Shown in pieces: positions 45,584 through 54,588 of a stretch of 64,000 bases of DNA. The notes beneath the pieces were generated by a model that did no database searches, was not told the origin of the DNA, and saw only the letters and a list, made by a program, of their open reading frames with translations. How positions within the stretch are numbered: position 1 is the first letter of the stretch; each line of letters starts with the position of its first letter. The translations under genes and the position numbers were made by a program. The DNA comes from Marinibacterium sp. (GTDB lineage: Bacteria > Pseudomonadota > Alphaproteobacteria > Rhodobacterales > Rhodobacteraceae), in the NCBI GenBank assembly GCA_025800215.1, contig JAOXSC010000138.1, forward strand, positions 24,023 to 88,022, in the 5' to 3' direction.

Positions 45584-46734
45584 CCATCCTGCCTGACGGG
45601 CGCTATGTCGATGACGCGCCCTTTGACCCCAAGGCCAGCCTGCAGGATCTTGAACGCAAGGATCTTGATGCCCCCAACTGGCTGCTGATCTGGCGCAAGT
45701 TCCGCGAACACAAGCTTGGGCTGATCTCGGGGATCTTCCTGCTGCTGAGCTATCTGATGCTGCCTTTTGCAGGCTTCATCGCGCCCTACGGGCCCAATGA
45801 GAGGTTTTCGGATCACCTGTTTTCACCGCCGCAGGCGGTGCGGCTGTTTCACGAAGGCGACTTTATCGGCCCCTTCATCTATCCGCTGACGGCCGAAGCG
45901 AACCTTGAGACCTTTCAGTGGGAATTCAAACCCGACATCGAAAACCCGCAAAAGCTGCGGTTCTTCTGCGAAGGCAGCGACTACCAAATCGCCGGGCTGA
46001 TCCCGGCCCGGACGCGCCTCTTCTGCGCGCCCGAAGGCACCACCGTCTTTGTCTGGGGCTCTGACCGGCTGGGGCGGGACGTGTTTTCGCGCATCTTCTA
46101 TGGCGCGCAGCTGTCGCTGACCGTGGGTCTGATCGGGATCACCGTGTCGTTCCTGCTGGGCATCACATTCGGCAGCATCGCGGGCTATTTCGGCGGCAAG
46201 GTCGACTGGGTGATCAACCGCGTGATCGAGATCCTGCGATCCCTGCCTGAACTGCCGCTCTGGCTGGCGCTGTCGGCGGCGGTGCCGTCGAACTGGGGTC
46301 CGGTGGCGGTGTTCTTCATCATTTCGCTGATCCTGGGCGTGCTGGACTGGCCGGGGCTGGCGCGGGCGGTGCGCGCCAAGTTCCTGTCGCTGCGCGAAGA
46401 GGAATATGTCCGCGCCGCCGAAATGATGGGGGCGTCGTCGGGCCGGGTGATCCGCAAGCATCTGCTGCCCAACTTCACCAGCCACCTGATCGCCAGCGCC
46501 ACCCTGTCGATCCCGGCGATGATCCTGGGCGAAACGGCGCTGTCCTTTCTGGGGCTGGGCCTGCGGGCGCCTGCGGTCAGCTGGGGGGTCATGCTGAATG
46601 ACGCGCAGAACCTGGCGTCGATCGAAATCTATCCCTGGACGGCAATCCCGATGCTGCCGATCATCGTGGTGGTTCTGGCCTTCAACTTTCTGGGGGATGG
46701 GCTGCGGGATTCGCTGGATCCCTATCAGGGCTAG
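45580..46734 (+). CDS. ABC transporter permease, DppC/OppC type, with periplasmic insert
   Basis: The 384-residue inner-membrane protein has an N-terminal OppC_N region, first helix GLISGIFLLLSYLMLPFAG, then an insert of about 80 residues (about 75-155, containing two cysteines) before VWGSDRLGRDVFSRI, which starts the canonical permease domain. The EAA loop is EYVRAAEMMGASSGRVI (about 271-287). The insert also occurs in long-form permeases of YejE/Agp-type importers. It is the last gene of the operon. Confidence 0.9.
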   Translation: MTILPDGRYVDDAPFDPKASLQDLERKDLDAPNWLLIWRKFREHKLGLISGIFLLLSYLMLPFAGFIAPYGPNERFSDHLFSPPQAVRLFHEGDFIGPFIYPLTAEANLETFQWEFKPDIENPQKLRFFCEGSDYQIAGLIPARTRLFCAPEGTTVFVWGSDRLGRDVFSRIFYGAQLSLTVGLIGITVSFLLGITFGSIAGYFGGKVDWVINRVIEILRSLPELPLWLALSAAVPSNWGPVAVFFIISLILGVLDWPGLARAVRAKFLSLREEEYVRAAEMMGASSGRVIRKHLLPNFTSHLIASATLSIPAMILGETALSFLGLGLRAPAVSWGVMLNDAQNLASIEIYPWTAIPMLPIIVVVLAFNFLGDGLRDSLDPYQG

Positions 46735-46770
46735 GCGCCGCGCACCCCGAACAGGCCGAAGCACGTGGAC

Positions 46771-46788
46771 CGGGGCGACACCGCCCCG
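46771..46788. terminator. Hairpin between convergent permease and binding-protein genes
   Basis: CGGGGCG, a 4-nt ACAC loop and CGCCCCG make a perfect 7-bp stem in the 67-nt convergent gap. It has no strong T-run; it probably acts as a bidirectional terminator. Confidence 0.55.
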
Positions 46789-46801
46789 ATCCCAAAGCCC
46801 A

Positions 46802-47638
46802 TCAGGGCTGCAGCGGCGACACCAGGAACACCGCCTGCAACGCCGCCCCCGGCGTGGCGCCGGGCAGCGTCTGGCCGAAGATCGCCGCAGCCGTGCCATT
46901 GGCAATCAGACCCGACAGAACCTCGTCAATGAGCAGGCGGAATTCGCTGTCGCCCCGCGCCATCGCCAGACCTTGGGTTTCGACCGTCAGCAAACGGTCC
47001 ATCACCCGAAAATCGCGCCCGTCATTGCGCTGCGCGTTCTGGTACAGCAGGATCGACTGATCCCCGAAATAGGCCGCAAGCTCGCCCGCGCCAAGTGCGT
47101 CAAAGCCCGCGCCGTGATCGTCAAAGGCGCGGATGTCTGCCTCAACGCCCGTGCGTTCCAGCAGCTCGGCCAGCGCCGTTTCACTGGTGGTGCCGGCGCG
47201 CACGCCCAGCGTCTGCCCGGCAAAGGCCTGCAGATCGGTCGCGGCCCCCGCAGGCAGCACCACCGCCATGCCGTCCGCAAAGACAGGGATGGAAAAATCA
47301 ACGATCTCGCGCCGTTCCAGCGTGATGGTCGCCGCGCCGCACAGCAGGTCGATCTCACCCGAAGCCACCATGTCAAAACGGTTTTCGGCCGTCACCGGCA
47401 CAAAGCTGACATCGAGGCCCTCGATCTCCAGAAGGTTGACCACGCGTTGGGCGGCCTCGACGCACAGGACTGGCGTGTAGCCCGCCGGATTGCCATCGGC
47501 GTTCTGATAGGACAGCGGAACCGCGTCGGTGCGATAGCCCATCCGGATTTCGTTGCGTTCGGCAATGCGCTCCAGCGTCTGCGCGCCTGCGGTGCCCGCC
47601 GCCAACAGCGCCAGCGCGGGCAGGACATATCTGATCAT
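46802..47638 (-). CDS. Amino-acid-type (SBP family 3) substrate-binding protein
   Basis: The 278-residue secreted protein has a signal peptide ending AGTAGAQ (about residue 19), then LERIAERNEIRMGYRTDAVPLSY and VPVTAENRFDMVASGEIDLLCGAATITLERRE (about 81-112), the SBP_bac_3 signature region. It would bind a polar amino acid or similar ligand for an ABC importer. No permease or ATPase of that type is adjacent, so it is an orphan here. It could instead serve as a sensor input or partner a distant transporter. Confidence 0.85.
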   Translation of the reverse strand: MIRYVLPALALLAAGTAGAQTLERIAERNEIRMGYRTDAVPLSYQNADGNPAGYTPVLCVEAAQRVVNLLEIEGLDVSFVPVTAENRFDMVASGEIDLLCGAATITLERREIVDFSIPVFADGMAVVLPAGAATDLQAFAGQTLGVRAGTTSETALAELLERTGVEADIRAFDDHGAGFDALGAGELAAYFGDQSILLYQNAQRNDGRDFRVMDRLLTVETQGLAMARGDSEFRLLIDEVLSGLIANGTAAAIFGQTLPGATPGAALQAVFLVSPLQP

Positions 47639-47741
47639 GGCTCAAATCCTCATACGGTTTTATGGGCGCACCATAGGCGCGCCACCGGCCTGAGGGAATC
47701 GCTTTTGTCAGCCGCCCTGCCCCGCCTGTCGGCACGGCCGC

Positions 47742-50192
47742 TCATTCGGCGTCGTTGATACCGTCAAAGGCGTCTTCGTCGATGGCCGCCTGAACCGCCC
47801 CCACCACGGTTTCCTTCTGCTTGGGGGTCAGATCTTCGGCATGTTCGTCCGCCAGACGCACCGTGACCTCGCGGTGGGCAAAGCGGATGCCTTCGCGTTC
47901 GAACAGCTGGCGGATTTCTTCATAGACCTTCTTGCGCACCAGCCACTGATCGCCCGGTTTGGTCATGAACTTGACGCGGATGATCATCGCGCTGTCCTGC
48001 ATTTCAATGACGCCCTGCGATTTCAGGGGCTGAATGAAATTGTCCCCGATCACCGGATCCGACAGCAGCTCTTTGCCGAGGTTCTTGATCAGCTTGCGCA
48101 CCCGCTCCACATCGGTGTCATAGGTCACCCGCAGCGGCAGTTTCATGATCACCCAGTCGCGCGAATAATTGGTCAGCACCTGGATTTCGCCAAAGGGGAT
48201 CGTGTGCAGCGCGCCCAGATGGTGGCGCAGCTGAAACGACCGGACCGAGATCTTTTCCACCGTCCCCTTGACCATGCCGATATCGATATATTCGCCCTTG
48301 CGGAACGCGTCATCGAACAGAAAGAACGCCCCCGAAAAGATGTCACGCACCAGCGTCTGCGCCCCAAAGCCCACCGCCAGGCCCACCACACCGGCACCGG
48401 CAAACAGCGGGCTGACATTCACCCCAAGTTCGAACAGCGCGATCAGCGCGATGGTCACCACCACGATGGCCAGAATGGCGCCCCGGAACAGCGGCAGCAG
48501 CGTGGCCAGCCGGGTGGCGCTGTTGTGGCCGCCGCCTTCGTCGCCCGGCTCGGCCTCACCGACATCGCTGACCTCTTCCGCGATCTTGGAGTCGATCCAG
48601 ATACGGAAGAAATTGTACAGGATATAGCCGATGAACAGGATCACGATGACGTCGATGGCCTTTTCGAACCCGTCGCTATTGGCCAACGCGCCGCGCGTGT
48701 CCCAGATCAGGATCAGCGCAATCCCCCCCGCCACAAAGGCCAAGAGCCCGGCCACACGGCGGGCAAGCTCTTCGTAGGTCAGGATCGTATAGGTGGGGAT
48801 GTCGTCCAGCTTGATCGCGTCGATGGCATCGGCTTCGCGGTCTGCGCGATCTTCCTGAGCATCGGCCTGGGCCATTTCGTCATTCAGGCGCTCGATGTCG
48901 CGCTGGCGCGAAAAATAGGTCTCGATCATGTAGTTGATGAAGCCATAGACCACGATGATCGCCAGAAAGGTCGAAAAGACCCCCGTCACCGGCGCGATGG
49001 ATGTGGGCTGTTCCATCACCAGGTCAAAGGACAGTTCAAGCCAGCTGAAGATGAAATAGCCGATCAGCACCGGCGCCCAGGCATAGGACAGAAAGCGCAG
49101 CAGCCACGACACTTCGGCGGGGTTGCGCCCGTTGCGGATGGCATTGGAAATGGCCCGCCCGTTGAACAGCACCAGAAGAATGCCGCCGATCACGCTCAGC
49201 AGGGTCACAAAGCCGAAGATCAGCGCATAGACGTTGTAGTTCAGCCCGAAATCCTTGATCCAGGTGCTGAACAGCCCCCCCGCGATGTTCAGCGATGCAA
49301 AGATCCAGAACCAGCGATAGAGCTTTTTGGCATCCCGGTCGCCCAGCGACAGGATCCGGTACTGCGGCAAAAAGGGCGACAGCAGCATGCGCCACATGTC
49401 CGACACCGTGCGCGCCAGCGCAAAGGCCGTCAGCACCGCCAGCACGGTGAACTGGATGGCCAGATCGTCGATATAAGGAATGAAGATGCTCAGGATCAGC
49501 ACGATCACGATGGTCAGCAGCGTGCCCACAACACCGGCGCAGAACCGGTAGAACAGGAACGGCATCTTTTCGCGATAGCCTTCGGGGTTCTCACGCACCC
49601 GCGGGATCACGAACCGCGCGGCGATCTTCGGGCCATAGACAAACCGTGTGAACACCATGCCCGCCGCCAGAAACGCCAACAGCCAGCCCAGCGTTTCCAC
49701 AAAGGTCATGATGCGCCGGTCAGGGCTGGTGGCACGCAGGATGAACGTCACCTCGGCAAAGGAATTGGGCAGCACCTGGAACCGCTCTTCAAGCTTGTCG
49801 CGGAAAGCCCGGATGCTGGTCTGGGCGTTCATCAGGGACGACGACGCCGTCATGTGGTCGTCGGCGTCTTCGCTCGCGCTGGCGCCCGTCCCGTCCGTCC
49901 CGGTGCCCGTCACCACCACATTGCCGCTGGCGTCGATCACGACAACCCCGCGCCCGGTGCTTTCGATCTGCTTCAGCGCGTCCTGCACCGCCGCGCTGGT
50001 GCCGGTGCCCGACGCCGTATCATCGGTCGCATCCGTCTTGGTTCCCGACGTTGCGCCCGTAGCCACAGACAGCACCGATTGCGCGCCGCCCGCCGATGGC
50101 CAGACCAGCCCCAGTGTCAGGACCGTCATCAGCACCAGGATCAGCATCTGGCAGGCGGGAAACCGGGACAGTGGGGTCGGCTTGGTCAGCAT
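47742..50192 (-). CDS. Large MscS-family mechanosensitive ion channel
   Basis: This 816-residue inner-membrane protein has a probable signal/anchor (about 12-36), then a periplasmic segment of about 110 residues that is Thr/Ser/Gly/Asp-rich (about 40-125). Roughly ten hydrophobic helices follow. The conserved MscS pore and beta domain come near the C-terminus: GAGVVGLAVGFGAQTLVRD and GEYIDIGMVKGTVEKISVRS (about 600-650), then TIPFGEIQVLTN. Such channels release osmolytes on hypo-osmotic shock. It is much larger than MscS (286) and smaller than MscK, as in the YbdG/MscM-like group. It is divergent from the glycosyltransferase cassette. Confidence 0.9.
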   Translation of the reverse strand: MLTKPTPLSRFPACQMLILVLMTVLTLGLVWPSAGGAQSVLSVATGATSGTKTDATDDTASGTGTSAAVQDALKQIESTGRGVVVIDASGNVVVTGTGTDGTGASASEDADDHMTASSSLMNAQTSIRAFRDKLEERFQVLPNSFAEVTFILRATSPDRRIMTFVETLGWLLAFLAAGMVFTRFVYGPKIAARFVIPRVRENPEGYREKMPFLFYRFCAGVVGTLLTIVIVLILSIFIPYIDDLAIQFTVLAVLTAFALARTVSDMWRMLLSPFLPQYRILSLGDRDAKKLYRWFWIFASLNIAGGLFSTWIKDFGLNYNVYALIFGFVTLLSVIGGILLVLFNGRAISNAIRNGRNPAEVSWLLRFLSYAWAPVLIGYFIFSWLELSFDLVMEQPTSIAPVTGVFSTFLAIIVVYGFINYMIETYFSRQRDIERLNDEMAQADAQEDRADREADAIDAIKLDDIPTYTILTYEELARRVAGLLAFVAGGIALILIWDTRGALANSDGFEKAIDVIVILFIGYILYNFFRIWIDSKIAEEVSDVGEAEPGDEGGGHNSATRLATLLPLFRGAILAIVVVTIALIALFELGVNVSPLFAGAGVVGLAVGFGAQTLVRDIFSGAFFLFDDAFRKGEYIDIGMVKGTVEKISVRSFQLRHHLGALHTIPFGEIQVLTNYSRDWVIMKLPLRVTYDTDVERVRKLIKNLGKELLSDPVIGDNFIQPLKSQGVIEMQDSAMIIRVKFMTKPGDQWLVRKKVYEEIRQLFEREGIRFAHREVTVRLADEHAEDLTPKQKETVVGAVQAAIDEDAFDGINDAE

Positions 50193-50321
50193 GGGCGCGA
50201 GCTTTCAAAAACGTTGCGGGCCAAGCTTATAAGAGCACAACACCATGAGGCAATCAGCGAAGCACGCAGCCTGCGAAACACCCTTGCAAATCGGTCACCG
50301 ACACGCCACGTGGAGCACAGA

Positions 50322-50447
50322 ATGACCCGTTTTAAGCTCAGCCCCGCCCGCGCGCAGCCCAAACGCGGCAGCCGCGCAACTCTGCCCCGCCCGATGCGCC
50401 GGGCAGACGGGCATGGACTGGAACTTCGGGCCGGTTCAGGACTATAG
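50322..50447 (+). CDS. Small ORF (41 aa) ahead of the glycosyltransferase cassette
   Basis: ATG 50322 has GGAG at 50312-50315 with a 6-nt spacer, and the frame ends at TAG 50445-50447, 7 nt before the first glycosyltransferase ATG. The product is strongly basic (many Arg/Lys) with no hydrophobic stretch and no family I recognise. It may be a small protein, a leader peptide coupling translation into the cassette, or chance. Codon use is GC-rich like its surroundings, so it does not discriminate. Confidence 0.3.
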   Translation: MTRFKLSPARAQPKRGSRATLPRPMRRADGHGLELRAGSGL

Positions 50448-50454
50448 GTGCCAT

Positions 50455-51684
50455 ATGACCCTGTCCCCAGACACATCCCAGCCCGAGCCCGCCCGCACGG
50501 CCCCCCGGATCATGCTCTACAGCCATGATACGTTCGGGCTCGGCCATCTGCGCCGGTCGCGGGCACTGGCGCAGGCGGTCACGCGGGCGATCCCACACAG
50601 CTCGGCGCTGATCCTGACCGGATCGCCGGTGGCCGGGCGCTTTGCATTTGCCGACAATGTCGATCACATCCGCCTGCCGGGCGTCACCAAACGCTCGGAC
50701 GGCAGCTATGTGCCCGAAGCGCTGGATATCGGCATCGACGAAACCACCGCGCTGCGCGCGGCGTTGATCGAAACCGCCGCCCGCGAATTCCGCCCCGACA
50801 TCCTGATCGTCGACAAGGAACCGGCCGGGTTCCGGGGCGAGCTGATCCGGACGCTCGATCATCTGCGCACCACCGGGCACACCCGTCTGGTGCTGGGTCT
50901 GCGCGACGTGCTTGACCAGCCCGAAATGCTGGCCGCCGAATGGGCGCGCAAGGGGGCGGTCGAAACCGCCGAACGCTACTATCACGAAATCTGGGTCTAT
51001 GGGCTGCAATCGGTCTATGATCCGACCGAAGGTCTGGGCCTGTCGCCCGCCGCCCATGACCGCATGCACTGGACCGGCTATCTGCGCCGCAGCCTGCCGC
51101 AGGCCGTGGACGCGCATGCCCCCGACACGCCCTATATCCTGGTCACGCCCGGCGGCGGCGGCGACGGGGCCGCGATGGTCAACCTGGTGCTGGCTGCCTA
51201 TGAGCAGGATCCCGACCTGTCGCCCCGCGCCAAGCTGGTCTATGGCCCGTTCCTGAGCGGCGACACCCGGCAGGATTTCGAAACCCGCGTGGAGGCCCTG
51301 AATGGCCGTGTCGAGGCGGTGGGGTTCGACAGCCAGATCGAAGCGCTGTTTGCCGGCGCCGAAGGCGTCGTCTGCATGGGCGGCTACAACACCTTCTGCG
51401 AGGTTCTGTCCTTTGACAAACCCGCCGTCATCGTGCCGCGCACCCGCCCGCGTCTGGAGCAGTACATCCGCGCCAGCCGCGCCGAACGGCTGGGCCTGAT
51501 CCGCAGCCTGGATGAAATCCGCGACGGGCTGACCCCGCAGGCGATGATCCGTGCGATCCGGGGGCTGGCGACCCAGCCGCCGCCATCACTGGCCTATCAG
51601 GACGGGCTGCTGGACGGGCTCGATGTGGTCACGCAGCGCGTCAAGGCGCTGCTGCACACGCCGGTGGAGTGCGCCGCACAATGA
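50455..51684 (+). CDS. GT-B glycosyltransferase, MurG/GtfB-like (paralogue of 54585-55727)
   Basis: The 409-residue cytoplasmic GT-B protein has SHDTFGLGHLRRSRALAQA (about 23-41), a MurG-like nucleotide-sugar-transferase loop, PYILVTPGGGGDGAAMV (about 225-241) and a C-terminal donor site VVCMGGYNTFCEVLSFDKP (about 305-323). It is the first gene of a six-gene cassette in which every gene overlaps the next by ATGA. I start at ATG 50455; the longer frame from 50413 has no support. Donor and acceptor are unknown. Confidence 0.8.
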   Translation: MTLSPDTSQPEPARTAPRIMLYSHDTFGLGHLRRSRALAQAVTRAIPHSSALILTGSPVAGRFAFADNVDHIRLPGVTKRSDGSYVPEALDIGIDETTALRAALIETAAREFRPDILIVDKEPAGFRGELIRTLDHLRTTGHTRLVLGLRDVLDQPEMLAAEWARKGAVETAERYYHEIWVYGLQSVYDPTEGLGLSPAAHDRMHWTGYLRRSLPQAVDAHAPDTPYILVTPGGGGDGAAMVNLVLAAYEQDPDLSPRAKLVYGPFLSGDTRQDFETRVEALNGRVEAVGFDSQIEALFAGAEGVVCMGGYNTFCEVLSFDKPAVIVPRTRPRLEQYIRASRAERLGLIRSLDEIRDGLTPQAMIRAIRGLATQPPPSLAYQDGLLDGLDVVTQRVKALLHTPVECAAQ

Positions 51685-52922
51685 CCACCCCACCCTTGGC
51701 CGTTCTTGTCAAAGGCTGGCCCCGCCTGTCCGAGACCTTTGTTGCACAAGAGCTTGTCGCACTTGAAGAAGGCGGCATGCCCTTTGAAATCTGGTCGCTG
51801 CGCCACCCGACGGATGTCAAACGCCATCCGCTGCATGACCGGTTGCAGGCGCGGGTGCGCTATCTGCCGGAATACCTGTATCAGGAACCCGACCGGGTCT
51901 GGGCCGCGCGGGCGCGCGCGCAGCGCCTGCCGGGCTATGCGGCGGCTTATGCGATCTGGCGCGCCGATCTGCGCCGCGACGCCAGCCCCAACCGGATCCG
52001 CCGGTTTGGTCAGGCCTGTGTGCTGGCCGCCGAGCTGCCCGGCGATGTGCGCGGGCTTTACGCCCATTTCCTGCATACCCCGTCATCGGTGGCGCGCTAT
52101 GCCGCGATCATGCGTGGCCTGCCCTGGAGCTTTGCCGCCCATGCCAAGGACATCTGGACCTCGCCCGACTGGGAGCTGCGCGAAAAGCTGGATCCGGCGC
52201 AGCATGGCGCCCGCTTTGGCGCCACCTGCACGGCGCTGAATGCCGCGCATCTGCGCGAGCTTGCAGGCGATCCGGGACGCATTGATCTGGTCTATCACGG
52301 GCTTGACCTGACCCGCTTTCCGCCCCCGCCCGCGCGCGCCCCGCGCCGCGTCAGCGATCCGTTCCGCATCCTGTCGGTGGGGCGGCTGGTGGAAAAGAAG
52401 GGCTTTGACAACCTGATCGCCGCCCTCGCGCTGCTGCCCGACAGCATCGACTGGCGCTGGACCCATATCGGCGGCGGCGCCCTGCGTGCGACGCTGGATG
52501 CGCAGGCCACGGCGGCGGGCATCGCCCACCGCATCACCTGGCGCGGCGCCTGCGATCAGCCCGACGTCATCGCGGCGATGCGCGACCATGACCTCTTTGC
52601 GCTGCCCAGCCGCATCGCCAGCGATGGTGACCGCGACGGGCTGCCCAATGTGCTGATGGAGGCCGCGTCCCAGACGCTGCCCATCCTGTCCACGCCGGTC
52701 TCGGCGATCCCCGAATTTGTCACCAATGGCACCCATGGCGTTCTGAGCGATGACGCCCCACAGGCGCTCGCGGACGCCATGACCGCCATGCAACGCGATC
52801 CCGACGGCACCCGCGCCATGGCGCAGGCGGCCCATGACCGGCTGAAACGCGACTTTCTGATGGCACCGGGGATTGCCCGGCTGCATGATCGGCTAAGCGA
52901 TCTGATCAGGCCCGCCCCATGA
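51681..52922 (+). CDS. GT4-family glycosyltransferase
   Basis: The 413-residue GT-B enzyme has an N-terminal acceptor domain beginning LAVLVKGWPRLSETFVAQEL (about 6-25) and a C-terminal glycosyltransferase group 1 domain with ILSVGRLVEKKGFDNLIAAL (about 229-248) and the EX7E-type DGLPNVLMEAASQTLPIL (about 318-335). The in-frame GTG at 51669 is less likely than ATG 51681, which overlaps the previous stop. The family makes exopolysaccharides, LPS or glycolipids; which one applies is not visible. Confidence 0.88.
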   Translation: MTTPPLAVLVKGWPRLSETFVAQELVALEEGGMPFEIWSLRHPTDVKRHPLHDRLQARVRYLPEYLYQEPDRVWAARARAQRLPGYAAAYAIWRADLRRDASPNRIRRFGQACVLAAELPGDVRGLYAHFLHTPSSVARYAAIMRGLPWSFAAHAKDIWTSPDWELREKLDPAQHGARFGATCTALNAAHLRELAGDPGRIDLVYHGLDLTRFPPPPARAPRRVSDPFRILSVGRLVEKKGFDNLIAALALLPDSIDWRWTHIGGGALRATLDAQATAAGIAHRITWRGACDQPDVIAAMRDHDLFALPSRIASDGDRDGLPNVLMEAASQTLPILSTPVSAIPEFVTNGTHGVLSDDAPQALADAMTAMQRDPDGTRAMAQAAHDRLKRDFLMAPGIARLHDRLSDLIRPAP

Positions 52923-54004
52923 CCCGCATCGCATTCTACGCGCCGCTGAAATCACCCGACCACCCGGTGCCCTCGGGGGACCGTCAGATGGCGCGCAGCC
53001 TGATGGGGGCGCTGGCCAACACCGGTCTGGGCGATGTCACGCTGATGTCGCATCTGCGCCTGCTCGACAAGACCGGCAGCGCCATCGCACAGGCCCGCCT
53101 GCGCGGCGAGGCCGAGGCCGAAATCGCCCGCCTTGTCGATCACTGGCAGGGGCGCGATCTGGCACTGTGGGTGAGCTATCACAACTACTACAAGGCCCCC
53201 GATCTGGTGGGCCCGCGCGTCGCGGCCGCCCTGCGCATCCCGTATGTGCAGATCGAAAGCACCCGCGCCCTGAAACGGCTGGGCGGGCCGTGGGACGGGT
53301 TTGCCCGTGCCGCCCATGACGCCGCTGATCAGGCCGCCGCGATCTTCTATTTCACGGCCCAGGACCAGATGGCGCTTGCGCGCGACCGCTGCGCGGATCA
53401 GGCGCTGGTGCATCTGCGCCCGTTTCTGAACCGTGGCACCCTGCCTGACCCCGCCACCGGCGGGGCGGCGGGGCCGATCCTGAGCGTCGGCATGATGCGG
53501 CCCGGCGACAAACTGGCATCCTATCGGATCATTGCCGACACGCTGGCCTGTCTGGATGCGCCGTTCACGCTGCAGATCGCGGGTGACGGGCCCGAGCGCC
53601 CGACCGTCGCCGCGCTGATGGCGCCCTTTGGCGATCAGGTGCGCTTTCTGGGGGAACTGGAGGCGGATGCCATGGCGCGCGCCTATGGTGCGGCGGCCTG
53701 CCTGTTCTGGCCCGGCGTCAACGAAGCCTTCGGGATGAGCTATCTGGAAGCGCAGGCCGCCGGGCTGCCGGTGGTGGCTCAGGACCGTCCGGGGCTGCGC
53801 GACGTGCTGGCGCCGGGTACATATCCCGATCCGCAGGACGGCGCCCCGGCGCTGGCCCGCCGCCTGATGGCGCTGCGTGACCCGCGCGCCCATGCCGCCG
53901 CCTGCGACACCGCGCGCGCCCATATGCAGGCCCGACACCTGCGGCCAGCGGCCATCGACACCCTGCGCGCCACCCTGGCGCCCCTGATCCGAGATGCCTC
54001 ATGA
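52919..54004 (+). CDS. GT4-family glycosyltransferase
   Basis: The 361-residue GT-B enzyme starts MTRIAFYAPLKSPDHPVPSG (1-20) and has a C-terminal donor domain with ILSVGMMRPGDKLASYRIIA (about 185-204), FTLQIAGDGPE and the EX7E region NEAFGMSYLEAQAAGLPVVA (about 263-282). Both ends overlap neighbours by ATGA. It is a second group-1 transferase in the same cassette, so the cassette probably adds several sugars. Confidence 0.88.
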   Translation: MTRIAFYAPLKSPDHPVPSGDRQMARSLMGALANTGLGDVTLMSHLRLLDKTGSAIAQARLRGEAEAEIARLVDHWQGRDLALWVSYHNYYKAPDLVGPRVAAALRIPYVQIESTRALKRLGGPWDGFARAAHDAADQAAAIFYFTAQDQMALARDRCADQALVHLRPFLNRGTLPDPATGGAAGPILSVGMMRPGDKLASYRIIADTLACLDAPFTLQIAGDGPERPTVAALMAPFGDQVRFLGELEADAMARAYGAAACLFWPGVNEAFGMSYLEAQAAGLPVVAQDRPGLRDVLAPGTYPDPQDGAPALARRLMALRDPRAHAAACDTARAHMQARHLRPAAIDTLRATLAPLIRDAS

Positions 54005-54588
54005 CCCGGCTTGCCCTTCTTCGTCACGGGCACACGCCCTGGAACCGCGCCGGGCGCATTCAGGGGCGCAGCGATATTGCGCTGGATGACGACGCCCGCG
54101 CCACCCTGTCGGATCTGACCCTGCCCAGCCCCTGGGACCGGGCCGACCTCGTGGCCAGCCCGCTGATGCGCGCGGTGGAAACCGCCCATCTGGTCAGCGG
54201 TCAGGACCCTGCACAGATCCCCGCCCTGACCGAGATGAACTGGGGCGACTGGGAAGGCCAGCGCGGAGAAGACCTGATCGCCGATCCCGCCAGCGGCTAT
54301 CGCCATATCGAAGACTGGGGCTGGGATTTCCGCCCGCCGGGCGGCGAAACCCCGCGCGAGGTTCTGGCCCGCCTGCAGCCCTGGCTGGCTGGCCTTGGGC
54401 GCGACACCGTCGCGGTCTGCCATATCGGCATCATGCGCATGCTGATGGCCCGCGCCACCGGCTGGGATTTCGACGGCCCCGCCCCCTTTCGCATCAAACG
54501 CGCGCGGCTTTATGTGCTGGATCTTGGGCCCGACGGCCCGCGCCTGCAGCCCGATCCGGTCCGGCTGATCGCAAAGGGCCAGCCATGA
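54001..54588 (+). CDS. Histidine phosphatase family protein
   Basis: The 195-residue phosphoglycerate-mutase-like phosphatase has the phosphohistidine motif LLRHGHTPWNRAGRIQG (6-22; His9), LVASPLMRAVETA (about 56-68), EMNWGDWEG and the second catalytic histidine in VAVCHIG (about 137-143). It may dephosphorylate a sugar phosphate or a lipid-linked intermediate for the neighbouring glycosyltransferases. It resembles CobC/GpmB, but position within the glycan cassette argues against a B12 role. The assignment to a substrate is an inference. Confidence 0.87.
   Translation: MTRLALLRHGHTPWNRAGRIQGRSDIALDDDARATLSDLTLPSPWDRADLVASPLMRAVETAHLVSGQDPAQIPALTEMNWGDWEGQRGEDLIADPASGYRHIEDWGWDFRPPGGETPREVLARLQPWLAGLGRDTVAVCHIGIMRMLMARATGWDFDGPAPFRIKRARLYVLDLGPDGPRLQPDPVRLIAKGQP

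Noticed and set aside
47841..50447. An 868-codon frame antisense to the MscS-like gene
   Set aside because: The composition (His/Gln/Arg-rich) is that of a shadow. Only its last 41 codons (50322-50447), which lie outside mscS and have an SD, are kept as a tentative small ORF.
54001..54588. CobC (alpha-ribazole phosphatase)
   Set aside because: The motifs are generic for histidine phosphatases, and the gene is coupled to glycosyltransferases far from the cob run.
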